From Cyclaneusma minus (lineage: Eukaryota > Ascomycota > Leotiomycetes > Marthamycetales > Marthamycetaceae): a DNA stretch of 64,000 nucleotides. Below, one piece after another: positions 29,947 through 40,715 of the stretch. Position 1 is the first letter of the stretch. Each line of letters begins with the position of its first letter. The stretch spans positions 124,001 through 188,000 of the forward strand of contig JAKZHN010000050.1 of assembly GCA_037179335.1 (NCBI GenBank), written 5' to 3'. Below the pieces are notes generated by a model, which saw only the letters and a program-made list of their open reading frames with translations, was not told where the DNA came from and searched no databases. A program made the translations under genes and the position numbers.

Positions 29947-30124
29947 CTTTCCGGCGCCTCCTCGGTCAGCTATTTATCAAAAGAGGAAATGAAGAACGAC
30001 GTAGAAACCGACTCAAAAAAGAGATGGCCGGAAGAAAAACGAACATAGCGACAAGACGCAACAACAGCAGCACAGGAGCTCAAGAGCGTCACATGGCGGG
30101 AGAGAGGCAGGGGTGATTACTCAC
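29947..30124 (-). repeat. Introner-like intron I-4
   Basis: Minus-strand intron of 178 nt: donor CCTACC|GTGAGT, branch-like GCTGACC about 20 nt before acceptor GGAAAG. The exon after it starts AACCAGATGCAA, the same dozen bases as after I-3. Confidence 0.7.
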
Positions 30125-30260
30125 GGTAGGGGGCCGAGCGACCGGTTAGCGGACTCCGCTGTGGGCTGAGGCTGTTCGCCCTCCTTGTCCGAGTGGCTAT
30201 AATCCTCGAGTCGACGGATCTTTTCTTGCAGCGAAGCCCACGAGGAACTTGCATCTGGTT
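30125..30260 (-). pseudogene. Exon between I-3 and I-4
   Basis: A continuous frame: EPDASSSWASLQEKIRRLED, YSHSDKEGEQPQPTAESANR and SLGPLP, ending at ACC|GTGAGT. It is helical then low-complexity. It is among the cleanest exon frames in the block but too short to assign. Confidence 0.45.
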
Positions 30261-30433
30261 CTATTAGAAGTGTTCTATGTCAGCTAGATACCTGAAGGAA
30301 AGGGAGAATGACTGCGGAGGGATTGGAAAAGAGAATGACTGGATGAAAGGATGATGCCACGGCAAAGCACATCGGCAACAGCAGCAAAAGGGGCGGGATG
30401 GTATGGATTCTGCCAGGGGAGGATGATACTTAC
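30261..30433 (-). repeat. Introner-like intron I-3
   Basis: Minus-strand intron of 173 nt: donor GGCGATC|GTAAGT, branch-like GCTGACA about 22 nt before acceptor TAATAG. It shares the family block (plus: GTCAGCTAGATAC...GAGAATGACT). Confidence 0.7.
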
Positions 30434-30639
30434 GATCGCCACTCGTCCAGCGCAGCCTTGTTCATGGGAGTACCTCCGTAGAATACGGCAGTCTCAGGCT
30501 GAATAGCTCGAGCTCATCTGCTCGACCCCAGTAAAGTCGGAGCCGTTCGCAGGAGACATGGCATCCGCAGGCGCTTTCACTGACCATGCAGCAGGTGACT
30601 TCGTTCGTGGGTGTTTGGGCTTTTCGCATCCAGGTTGTT
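30434..30639 (-). pseudogene. Exon between I-2 and I-3, frame-broken
   Basis: The minus strand reads QPGCEKPKHPRTKSPAAWSV, then FTGVEQMSSSYS. After an indel it continues ETAVFYGGTPMNKAALDEWR to the donor. It is protein-like on both sides of the break. Family unknown. Confidence 0.4.
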
Positions 30640-30809
30640 CTGGAGCGTCGCTTGGGTCAGCTTATATACTTGAGGGAGAGGATGATAAGTCGAAAGCCAT
30701 TCGAGAAGAGGCATGACCGGAGAGAAAGGTCCGCGTGGGGAGAGAACACATCAATGACGGCAAAAGAGGTTCACAAAGGTACGAGCGCTGTGGGGGAAAG
30801 ATAACTCAC
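30640..30809 (-). repeat. Introner-like intron I-2
   Basis: Minus-strand intron of 170 nt: donor CCTGGTC|GTGAGT, branch-like GCTGACCC about 20 nt before acceptor CTCCAG. It keeps the family features, including the TATATA tract next to the branch site. Confidence 0.7.
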
Positions 30810-31026
30810 GACCAGGAATCTGTCTCTGGATGGTGGGTGGAGGGCGTCTCCAATCACCGAGATCGACCTCAGGGAAACCTGTGGACCAATATCCCTCAGC
30901 CGCCGGTGTTGGTGGCTGCCTCCTTGGTGGCGACGTAGATTCCGGGAGGAGCCTTCTGCTTCGCTTTCGCTCGGGGGAAGCTGTGAAAAGCCGCGAGGGC
31001 GTTTCGCGATCGAGCACTGTTGATGT
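30810..31026 (-). pseudogene. Exon between I-1 and I-2
   Basis: One open frame runs the whole length: TSTVLDRETPSRLFTASPER, a basic/proline segment, then GYWSTGFPEVDLGDWRRPPP and TIQRQIPGR, ending at C|GTGAGT. A Pro/Arg-rich linker followed by a Trp-containing motif. Family unknown. Confidence 0.45.
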
Positions 31027-31150
31027 CTTGAGCAACGGTCAGCGTGAGAATTAGGGACACATATGCTATCAAGATGTTCGTTGAGTGCTTCATGGAACGA
31101 GGAGCGCATTCAAGCTGGGCTGAGGAGACAAGAAAAGGAGAATCACTTAC
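31027..31150 (-). repeat. Intron I-1 (probable introner-like member)
   Basis: Minus-strand intron of 124 nt: donor CCCCAA|GTAAGT, branch-like GCTGACC 14-18 nt before acceptor CTCAAG. Only the ends resemble the family, so membership is uncertain. The upstream exon (31151-31372) contains TSELPTSWCSGSSEDAIEML and SSELMCLCPQ. Confidence 0.5.
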
Positions 31151-31599
31151 TTGGGGACAAAGACACATCAGCTCGGAGGATAGACGCTCTGGGTGTTGGC
31201 ATCGGTTACCTTGGCCGACGGAGTCGGGGTTGTGGCTGCTGAAGAGCATCTCGATTGCGTCTTCAGACGAGCCGCTGCACCAACTCGTTGGCAGTTCGGA
31301 AGTCGCGACTCCGCGAGTGTGGCGTGGTGGCCGAGATTGACTTGCGCTCGACCACGACCAGGCGGAGGCCATAGACCTCAGGGAGGGTGCCTATTGCAGT
31401 CTGGCGTGAAGTCGTGCCGAAAGATGCTGGGCATACGAAGATGCTGGGGCTGTGAAGCTGTGATTCGTAGTGGCGGACAGAAGCAGGTGCGTGAAGCGTT
31501 TACAGGGTGAAGCTGAGGATGGCAGCGGACGGGGTTTACGGATTGCCTGGAGCGGGACTTCGGCCGGAGAGAGAGCACGGAGGCACATCTCAACCAGAT

Positions 31600-34200
31600 C
31601 GTTGTGAGGTCGTCCGGACTTTTAGAGGCAACTCAACTATCCACTAGCACCACAGACATGATGGATCTGGCAGTAGTCACAACTCTCCAGAATTCTAAAG
31701 ATTTTTTGTTCGACCTTCACCCTTGTCCAGGCCTTGGATCGATCGAACTGGCCGAACAGACACACTCGAGCCATGATAATCAGGTACGCTGCTCATCTTC
31801 AATTCCCTCAAATGGCTAATTGTGCCCAGAAGAGCACGTCTACGCAGGAAGAACGCTCACACAACTACCTACCACGAAAACCGCACGCACAGAACACCAT
31901 CCGGCCAGCAGCCCAATCCAAGCCAATCCGCGAACCCCTACGATCGACAGCAGCTAGAGATCCCAACAAGCAGTTTCGGTTACCACAACTCCAGTTTGCC
32001 AGCCCAAGTGAGCAAACACTTCCAATAGATCAATTCACAGCTTCACTCGAACCACGCATCTCAATTTCGGCCCGCAAACAAACTCGACATACTGGAATAG
32101 CTTTCAACTACACGAAGTTCGCACGATCAGCGTACTCCCATGCACCCACCGCAGTCGAGTCGGATTGGCCAATCCCCACATCGACAACCGGACCAGATCT
32201 CACCAAGCTGTGTCAAATATAAAGGTGCTAGTCTCTGATACAAAGCTTACGAAAGTGCAAATAGGTCGTATCAGGGGCTTCATGCCCCTCCCTCCCTCAA
32301 ACCAAGCTCTCAGACCAAGCCATCTACCTCGTCAGTTCAATTTTGCTACGCAAAATGATAGAATACTGCCGATAAGCCCACAGCCCTGTTTCCACTTAGA
32401 TGCATCCGTCACTCGAAGACACCACGGGTCTCTATCCCGGCACAACGCGGCTATGAAAGGGAACCGTATGATTCGTGTGGTTGCTATCCCCAGATGCCTT
32501 CATTGCGTGCGCATATGCGAGTACGGACGTAGTATGCAAAAGGAGGCGAGGCTGTGGCTGGTTGATATTCCACGGGGTGGAAGCATGATATCATGTTTGC
32601 TTCCCGATCTGAATCTCTCAGTCACTCGAGGACGCAAAAACATCAGCATTTCATTCTAAAGCTCACCGCTGCAACTCTCTGCTTTCTTGACAGCCATGAC
32701 ACTCTCACGCACTTGGAAACATCGACTGGGCCCCTCGGCTCGCTGGCAGCTGCCTAGATAGTTTCCAAAGGAAAACATTTCTGCATGCATCAAAATAGCA
32801 TGATATGATGACTTGATCCCTCGTCCTCAAAAACCATCACCAGTGTCTTTGTGAAGCTCGACTGTAGACTAGATGCTTATTGCTTTCCATGATATGACAT
32901 TGTGTCTGTGGCTGAATAAGAATCCAGAGTCTAAATCGTCTCGATAGAATCTGGAAGTGTTACTACTTGCACAAGTTGCCTCCAAACTTTGCCACTCGAA
33001 GCTTGAAATGAAACATACTGTGAATTTGAGAGCCATGCTTCTACCTCCAAAAATACCTTATCAAAGTAACTGGGCGTTAGATATTGACTGACGGCAGCTT
33101 TATTCGATAACCATGGGATCCTGCCTATGAAGAGCATGATCCGCGTTCTTACTTCACTCATCACTGTCTTCACTGCATTCACACTCAGAAGTTTCGAAAC
33201 TAGGACCAAGTCAAAAGCGAGCCGAGATGGTGCGGAGGCAGCAGACCGAAGAAAACTTGGGGTCCGATGACACCATCAGTACTCAGTCGGCATTTTTATA
33301 ATTTCAGACGAATTGAGCATTTTTTCGTGATATGGGAAAATTCCAAATACGGTTAATAGCGGCTGTAAATACTAAATCCCAAGCTATTACGTATTCCACA
33401 AGTTCTTCTTTTCTACCTAAACCACAGCCATGTTCGTAGGAGATCAATGACCAAATTCCAAAATTGTTTACCATGGAACCAGGAAACACACCAAGTAAGT
33501 TCCGGATATCCGAGTAAATCGAAATCTCAAAATGGCTGAAGTGGGAAGTTACATACCCAGAGAATCACCAATCACCGGACAAGGAGGCAGGAACAGGCCA
33601 GACGATAGATCGGTATACTATATAGAAGAGGAGTTAGGATTCATAATTGAATCTAGTTCTCAACAACCCAATCGAATCTGACTCAGGATCTCGAAAAAAA
33701 AAACCCTAACATCGGAGTCTAGAAGCATCCCAAACCTCCTCCATAACAATATGGAATGTTCTATCCTCGACATACGACAGAAGCTAACCTCCCTCCACGT
33801 GCTCCCCTGAGCTCCCAACATAATCCACATTTATCATCGCACATCTCCAAAACTCCACAATCCACAACATACTCCAACTCCCAACTCCCCACGGTCCACC
33901 CAAACCACAAAACATCTCAATTTTGAGTGAAATGCTCTTTGGACGGAAATCTCTCTAGGGGTTTTTGAACTGCTATACCCATTGAAGCGGCTTGATTTCC
34001 CCCACCCTTCACCTGACCGGAGTCGAGGACTAGGCTGCGAGTCCCGTACCGAAGGTACTATATATGATTGGTCTGCTCTGGTCCTGGAAGCGAAGCATGG
34101 CACAGGCCGAGGAGGGTAGCTTCGTCGTTGCTGTTGGAATATAGCATTTAGGGTGGAAATCAACGCAGGCATACACGCGAAGGATCAAGAGATGTCTATG
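31600..34200. other. Gene-free stretch between mosaic and core island
   Basis: Open frames on both strands here show no motifs or splice-site structure. Two short poly-A runs and AT-rich patches occur. The last few hundred bases probably hold the 3' region of the RPN11 gene, which ends at 34334. Confidence 0.4.
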
Positions 34201-34333
34201 GCACCCAGAAATGCCTGATGAAATTGTTCATAAGCCTCTATGCCAGGGAAACGGCCTGGGATTCCCATTACCATGCAAGCTCTTCCCTAGCCCACAAACG
34301 CCCAACTGTTTTACATATCCCAGCCCATCGCGC

Positions 34334-35534
34334 TCATAGTTCTTCCTCAACGTCCATAGCATCACCATTGACCTGTCCAGCGCCCTTCGTGTCTTTCACG
34401 GGCACCGAAGCCTCCTTGTCAATCATCTGCCTCGACACGCTCACAATATTGTCCTCAATGAGCTGCTGTCCCACATCCTCCAAATGCTTCTTCGGATCCA
34501 CCTTCCCCACATACCTCGTCTTCAACTGCTCCTTCGTCAATTCCGTCTCCTCCTTAACCCTCTTCTCGTACCCCTCTGACAAGTGCACCAACTCCTTCAA
34601 CCGCTCTCCATTCCTCTCCTTCTCCTTCTTGAAATCATCCATCTCGAGTGCCTCCGTCCACACATGCTTGTGCAAATTCATCAACATATTCTCCTCAAGT
34701 GCGGTTTTGCGATAGTTGATGCCAATGCTGTAGTAGTGGCGGTTGAGCCCGTGGATTAGGGCTTGGATGGAGGGTTTGTTGAGATGGCCGAGGTTGGAAG
34801 TGGATTGGCGCGGTTCTTGGCCGAGCATGAGGGATTGGGGGTTGATGAGGCGGAAGGCGTCGATTACTACTTTGCCTTTGACGGATTGGATGGGGTCGAC
34901 GACGACGGCGACGGCGCGGGGGGTGGATTGCTCGAAGGATTGTTGCGTGTTGATGTCGACGGAGGAGAGCCAGCAGCCGAAACCGGGATGGGAGTGATAC
35001 CATCCGACTACGCTCTCAGGTCTGTTCAGAAGCAGTAATTAGCACGCCGTCATCTATTCCACAGTTGGTCGATAATTTGGCAGGTGATTCAAAATGTTGG
35101 TGAAGAGGTGAATTGGCGTATCTTACCGGCCCGTTTGTCGAAGCATGTCCATCATCTTGACCTGGAACACAGGATCGACGGCTTCTACAGACACGCCGGT
35201 TCCACTCTGCGGCATGGCGAATACGTCGGTTACGCGGACGGTGAAGTCGTCGACGAATTCTCCCAGCATGAGACCCATGACTTCCATTGGCACGCCTGCG
35301 CGGCCGTGTCGTAGCATCTTCAACAGCGCCAGGGACGAGATGTGGACGGTTTCGGAGTTGTCGATGAGACTCGTGTTATCCTGCATTTTTGCAGCGCATC
35401 AGCAGCTGATTCTTTCTGCCAGAGAGGCGAAATGGAGTGTGTGGGAGCTGAGGGTAGCTTACAGATCCGTGGGCGGCGCTGTTCATGCCGTTCAGACCGC
35501 CGGCCCTGGCCAGCATGCTGTTTAATCGATCCAT
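34334..35534 (-). CDS. RPN11: 26S proteasome lid deubiquitinase Rpn11 (PSMD14)
   Basis: Three exons (minus): 35463-35534, 35127-35380, 34334-35021, joining in phase to about 337 residues, the usual size for fungal Rpn11. The MPN+/JAMM metalloprotease domain is complete: glutamate in PMEVMGLMLGEF (about E57) and the zinc motif HSHPGFGCWLSSVD (about H118, H120, D131). The protein removes polyubiquitin chains from substrates as they enter the proteasome and works with Rpn8 in the lid. The C-terminal part (ALIHGLNRHYYSIGINYRK, then a long helical region) is the conserved lid-assembly segment; the end is acidic (DAMDVEEEL). Introns are 82 and 105 nt with good borders. It is transcribed away from RPD3, sharing a 683-bp upstream region. 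It appears intact and is certainly a core gene. Confidence 0.97.
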
Positions 35535-36217
35535 CGTGAAAAGGCTTTTCGATGCTAGATATGGAGAGGCCGTATGCAGAGGACGAAGGAATTCGGGAGG
35601 AGTGTATTTTGATTGTCGCGTGGGCAAACACTTGAGAGGTCGAGGGTCAGGTGTTTGGCGCAGCTTGAGAGCTGCAAGGCGAATGTCATCAAAGCTCCAT
35701 GAGGCTCCAACGCGAGTCGCGCTCGGGCCTTGCCGTGCACGTGACCTCAGCCTTGCACTTAAGTGGGAGATCTTCATGGTGGACATGCCCCCAGCCGTCA
35801 AACACAACTGGACCTGTCGCCGTGGAATATGGTCTCGCGATAGCCACGAGTGTCGCTCAGTGAGGCATCCTGTCATTTCCTCGGGTCATTTACCGAATTC
35901 TGAAAAATACTAGCTTCGATTTTTGCCCATTGTCAATTCCTCGTGAAGGGGCTCACAAACGCAAGGCTGAGGTACAATAGCGCGCTGGCTCCCGCTCTAA
36001 ACCCTCGACCGCTATCCAAACTTCTTCTCCTTCCACTCAATTTCCCAATCTCTCCCATCTCTTCTCTATAAGACACGACCACTCTTCTGATTCTTCACCA
36101 TCTTCTGCCTCCCGCTTTCTTCATTTCACATACAGAACCAGCCACATAGGGATCATAGGTACAGACGCAACCCAAACTCCCGGCATCGTGTCTCATCTTC
36201 ACCCACAATCCGCAATC
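35535..36217. promoter_or_regulatory. Shared upstream region of RPN11 and RPD3
   Basis: 683 bp lie between the divergent start codons of RPN11 and the histone deacetylase. The RPD3-proximal 220 bp is pyrimidine-rich (runs of CTTCTCC and CTCTCC) and contains CTATAAGA at about 36066-36073, about 150 bp before the RPD3 ATG, a plausible core promoter. No Rpn4-type box (GGTGGCAAA) was found by eye. Confidence 0.5.
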
Positions 36218-38422
36218 ATGGGTTCTTCTCCACCCGTCGATTTTATGCCCCCGAGCGTCTCTTCCAACAGGAAGAAGGTCGCCTACTTCTACGACTCTGA
36301 CATTGGAAACTTTGCCTATGGTTCTCTTCATCCAATGAAGCCTCACCGCATTCGTCTCGCCCATTCTCTCGTCATGAACTACGACCTGTACACGAAGATG
36401 GAGATCTTTGTAAGTTCACCTTTCGCTACATGTCTTCTGTGCTGCTCTCGATTTTGCCTGCCACAGATGATGCAAATCGCAAGACGATATCCAAAGCACA
36501 TTGCATTTTCTGACCAAACCAACAGCGAGCGAAGCCAGCTACGAAGAACGAGATGACCCAATTCCACAGTGACGAGTACATCGAGTTCTTGAGCAAGATC
36601 AACCCCGACAATGCCGATGCCCTCCCGAAAGAACAGCAAAAGTTCAGCGTCCTCGACGACTGCCCTGCTTTCGATGGTCTCTTTGATTTCTGTGGCATCA
36701 GTGCCGGTGGCAGCATGGAAGGTGCCGCTCGTTTGAACCGAGGCAAATGCGACATCGCAATCAACTGGGCTGGTGGTCTTCATCACGCCAAGAAGAACGA
36801 AGCCTCCGGTTTCTGCTACGTGAATGGTATGTCATACTTACTCATTCTAGAATCCCAACTAATTTCTCTTAGATATCGTACTTGGCATCATTGAGCTTTT
36901 GCGTTTCAAACAGCGAGTACTTTACATCGACATCGATGTCCACCATGGCGATGGAGTCGAGGAAGCTTTTTACACCACTGACCGTGTCATGACCTGCTCG
37001 TTCCACAAGTATGGCGAGTTCTTCCCCGGTACTGGTGAGCTACGCGACATTGGTGTTGGCCAAGGCAAGAATTACGCTGTCAACTTTCCACTCCGCGACG
37101 GCATCGACGATGCATCCTACAAAGACATCTTCGAGCCTGTCATCTCGGCCGTCATGCAATACTATCGCCCTGAAGCCGTCGTCCTCCAATGTGGTGGTGA
37201 TAGTTTATCGGGTGACAGGCTTGGATGCTTTAATTTGAGTATGCGAGGCCACGCCAACTGCGTCAAGTTCGTCAAGTCCTTCAATATCCCCACCATGATT
37301 CTCGGTGGCGGAGGCTACACGATGCGAAATGTTGCACGCACCTGGGCCTTTGAGACTGGTGTTCTTGTTGGCCAGGAAGACAAGATGAGTCAGGCACTGC
37401 CATACAACGAGTACTACGAATACTACGGACCAGACTACGAGCTCGACGTTCGCCCATCTAACACAACCAACCACAACACTCCCGAATACCTCCAAAAAAT
37501 CAAGATCCAAGTCATCGAGAATCTTAAGAAGACCGCCCATGCCCCCTCAGTCCAAATGCAAGATGTCCCCCGCGAGACCCTGGCCACCACCGAGGCAGAA
37601 GACAAAGAGCTCGACGACCTTGACGAAGATGAGAACCCAGACGTTCGCATGACCAAACGCCGCTGGGAACAGCGAACCACTCAAGACACCGAACTGTACG
37701 AAAGCGAAGACGAGGAACAAAACCGAGAGCACGGCATCAAGAAGCAGCCGCAAAAGAAGCGCAAGAGGAATATCATGGATGACTTCAAGGGCACCACGGA
37801 TCCTGACGTTGCAATGACCGACAGTGATCAGGCACCACAGATGCCTGCGCTCACCGGTGAGAACAAAACTGCTGCTATAGCGGAGGCGAATGCTGAAGTC
37901 GGCGCGGATTTGATGAAGAGGAAGGCTCTTGGTCTGGGAGTGGCGGCGGAAGGCGAAGCGGGCCCGTCGAATGCTGCTTCGAGGGACGAGTCGCCTGATC
38001 GCGTGATGACCGATTTTGGAGCTGAGCCTGGCAGCAAGAAGCTGGATTTCGTGGGGCACGTCCAACAGCAACAGCTGGGGGATGGTGCTGCACCAAAGCA
38101 AGCACCGAAAGCGTCTGCCCCTGCCCCTGCACCAGCGCCAGCCACTAAGTCGTCGCCGCCTGAGACTCGAAGAGCTGATGAGACTGCCAAGACTGCTATC
38201 CCACCTGGGCGTCTTACGCCACCTCTGCCAGAAACGGAGGAAGAGGCTTTCGAAGAGCTGGTCAAGGAGGCTGAGGAGGAAGCAGAGATGGAGGTTGCCA
38301 TTGATCTGGAGGCTCAGAATGCCAGTTTCGAGGAGATGATGGATATTGAGAGGGAGAAGAAGGATGGGAAGCATGTGCAGGCGGAACGCGATACGGAGCT
38401 TGCTAAGGAGTCCCAGGCTTGA
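36218..38422 (+). CDS. RPD3: Class I histone deacetylase RpdA/Rpd3
   Basis: Three exons: 36218-36409, 36526-36826, 36873-38422, joining in phase to about 680 residues. The catalytic domain covers residues of about 22-390, with all active-site features: GGLHHAK (H150/H151), the Zn ligands in DIDVHHGDG (about D186, H188), LSGDRLGCFN (Zn-binding Asp) and GGGGYTMRN (catalytic Tyr). It removes acetyl groups from histone lysines within Rpd3/Sin3-type co-repressor complexes in the nucleus. The tail of about 280 residues is acidic, with basic clusters (KKQPQKKRKRN) as a possible nuclear localisation signal, an Ala/Pro linker and a Glu-rich helix at the end. Such a long tail is characteristic of filamentous-fungal RpdA and absent from yeast Rpd3. 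Introns are 116 and 46 nt. No damage is seen. Confidence 0.96.
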
Positions 38423-39125
38423 TGGGATGAGGACGATGTATCACGGGGGGCGTTGATGACTGAGGATGCTGAGGTCGATGGTCGCTACTTCGTTTGCTTT
38501 GCTTGCTGGCGCTACCGGATGGATCATCAGGACACTGGCGCTTTCTGGTTCGACACTGGATCTGAAAAGCGTGAAGCATGGCGTTGGGTGGAGGGTGATC
38601 CAGATGCGCTTCTCGCAAGCTTTCTTGTACGATATGTAGATCGAAACGATGAATACCCCAAGTCTCTCGATGTTGAAGCGTGGTGTTGTGAGGTGTCCTG
38701 AGCCTAACCAGCCGTGAGACCTGTCCCTACTCTCAAATAAACGTGACCCAATTTATACCTCTTCTTCGGAATATCTCAAGTTCTTAGAATGTCCCAGGTT
38801 CTTCGGAGTATCCCAAGTTCTTCGGAATATTCAAAAACCGGAGATCAGAGCAATTATATTCCAAGAATTACTCCAAGTCTGCCCAAAGAAACTCATTAAA
38901 CGTCCACGTTGCTCGCGATCATCATCCTGAGGGCCAAGCACGTGCCACCGCAACAGCCCGGAGCGGAACAACCCGTCGCGCCGGCCCCAAAAAAACGATT
39001 AGTGCTAAGCGAATCCCACACACTGGAGCTTGAAAATTCGCGACAACGACTCCACGACAACTACGACCAGCAACTCAGCACCCAACCTCTTTGTCCCGAA
39101 ACCGTGATCCCTCAACACCGTCGCA
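38423..39125. other. Intergenic region before RPL23
   Basis: Holds the RPD3 3' end and the RPL23 promoter. A short imperfect repeat occurs at 38769-38832 (AATATCTCAAGTTCTT, TGTCCCAGGTTCTTCGGAGT and TATCCCAAGTTCTTCGGAAT variants, period about 23-24 nt). No TATA box is obvious within 100 bp of the RPL23 start. Confidence 0.5.
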
Positions 39126-40506
39126 ATGGCAAAGATCTCGTGAGTTTTGCCCTTCTTTTCGAGCTGTTTGGGCTTGGCATGCGCTGGAATCGAGTCCCGC
39201 GCTACATGGCCGAATTTTGGACTTTGCGCGTGGGACGCAAATTGTGGTCATGTAGCGCGGGATGGATTGCGTGCAATTGTTGAAGCTGCTGAGCGAGGTG
39301 ACTGACGTTTTTTGGTCTGCAGCCGTGGTGCCCCTGGTGGCAAGCTCAAGATGACCCTCGGTCTTCCAGTGTACGTTTTTCCTCGAATGCCCCGAACCTC
39401 GAATATCGCGCCTCTCATTCGCCCCCTGCGGTCTATCAACAATCAACATCCAGCACTCGACTACGATCAACAACACAATGAATGGGAAGCTGGAACGCAA
39501 AGCTAACACATTCCCCAAAACAGTGGAGCAGTGATGAACTGCTGCGACAACAGCGGTGCCCGCAACCTGTACATTATCAGCGTCAAGGGTATCGGAGCAC
39601 GCCTGAACCGCCTGCCTGCCGGAGGTGTCGGCGACATGGTCATGGCTACCGTCAAGAAGGGAAAGCCTGAGTTGAGGAAGAAGGTCATGCCTGCCGTCAT
39701 TGTGCGCCAGAGCAAGCCGTGGAGGAGAACTGATGGTGTGTTCTTGTACTTCGAGGACAATGCTGGTGTGGTGAGTTTGAGTTTTTCATTTTCTGGTTTG
39801 TGCTGTGAAGCTTGGTGGGATGGATGGTGGGATGCTCTTGGGAGATGCAGAGGGTTTGAGAGGAAAGGAAGAGGAAGAGCTGGGAATCAGGGAATGGGTG
39901 GCACAGCTACGATTCGAAGAGGTCGAATACTGGACGACTACGGATGCGATTGGAGATGCGACACGCCTGAATGACTACGACACGAACGAACGAGCTCATA
40001 ATCGGATGAACGAAATTGCTGCAGCACATCCTCTGCAATCCTAAGCACGACAAGCTCTGGCTCCAGCTCCTCCAGCCCGATGAACGAACCCCAGCGATGC
40101 CACACCCTCTACCTCGTCCACCTCGGCATCCAGCACCAGCGCCGCAGCCATCCCGAAAGACCGATTCGAAAACGATCAAGGACGCCGAACTGACACGACA
40201 CACCCCAATGCGTTGCTCCGCTTCGAAACCAAACCCTGGACGCTTTTCACCAGACGAATACTGCATATACACAGCAACTTTCCAGATACAGAAGCTAACG
40301 TTCCATCTTCACACAGATCGTCAACCCCAAGGGAGAGATGAAGGGATCCGCCATCACCGGCCCCGTCGGAAAGGAAGCCGCTGAGCTCTGGCCTGTAAGT
40401 TTTCTTCCTCCCTCCTTGTTGTTCTGTATGTGTGTGAGTGTGTTGCGCCTGTGCTAATCATTCTTTCAAACAGCGTATTGCCAGCAACTCTGGTGTCGTC
40501 ATGTAA
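39126..40506 (+). CDS. RPL23: 60S ribosomal protein L23 (uL14)
   Basis: Five exons: 39126-39139, 39323-39370, 39524-39770, 40317-40394, 40474-40506. They join exactly to 139 residues, the expected size of eukaryotic uL14. The protein opens MAKISRGAPGGKLKMTLGLP and contains CDNSGARNLYIISVKGIGAR, the conserved uL14 signature, and VNPKGEMKGSAITGPVGKEA near the end. It binds 28S rRNA on the large subunit near the factor-binding site and contacts the small subunit. The first exon encodes under five codons, typical of fungal ribosomal-protein genes. Introns are 183, 153, 546 and 79 nt; the third is unusually long for this kind of genome and the first contains a perfect 13-bp inverted repeat. Intact core gene, high expression expected. 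Confidence 0.97.
39196..39261 (+). promoter_or_regulatory. Hairpin inside RPL23 intron 1
   Basis: CCCGCGCTACATG at 39196-39208 and CATGTAGCGCGGG at 39249-39261 form a perfect 13-bp stem with a 40-nt loop, in the middle of the 183-nt intron. A stem this GC-rich should form in the pre-mRNA and would shorten the distance between donor and branch site. Some ribosomal-protein genes regulate their own splicing through intron structures; whether this one does is inference. Confidence 0.7.
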
Positions 40507-40675
40507 AGGGGTTTTCTCGAATTTCGGGGTTCGCGGTTTGGGCTTGCTTTTCTGATCTCGCATCATGGGTTCGTTAGCGAATGATACATGAGCCAAATGA
40601 AGAGGAATCACCAAAACTGAATGCAGCTTGCGGCTTTCTTGCAAGACAGCCGACAAAGGCTTCTGTTCAAGATAA

Positions 40676-40715
40676 GGTTTTGTGTGATGTGTGATGTGTG
40701 ATGTGTGATGCGAGA
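40676..40715 (+). repeat. TGTGATG microsatellite
   Basis: Imperfect tandem TGTGATG units just downstream of the RPL23 stop, grading into ATGCGATGCG. Probably a 3'-flank microsatellite with no function assigned. Confidence 0.7.

Noticed and set aside
3000..31400. A single giant minus-strand gene covering the whole mosaic
   Set aside because: Frames and phases cannot be joined across many junctions, at least two natural-looking gene ends (near 7766 and 26185) occur inside, and start codons with plausible N-termini appear midway.
37547..38374. 275-codon open frame antisense to the RPD3 tail
   Set aside because: Shadow of the GC-rich acidic-tail coding sequence; no family motif and no splice or start context.
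39771..40316. Intronic snoRNA in RPL23 intron 3
   Set aside because: No paired C (RTGATGA) and D (CTGA) boxes at suitable spacing, nor H/ACA structure, could be identified by eye.
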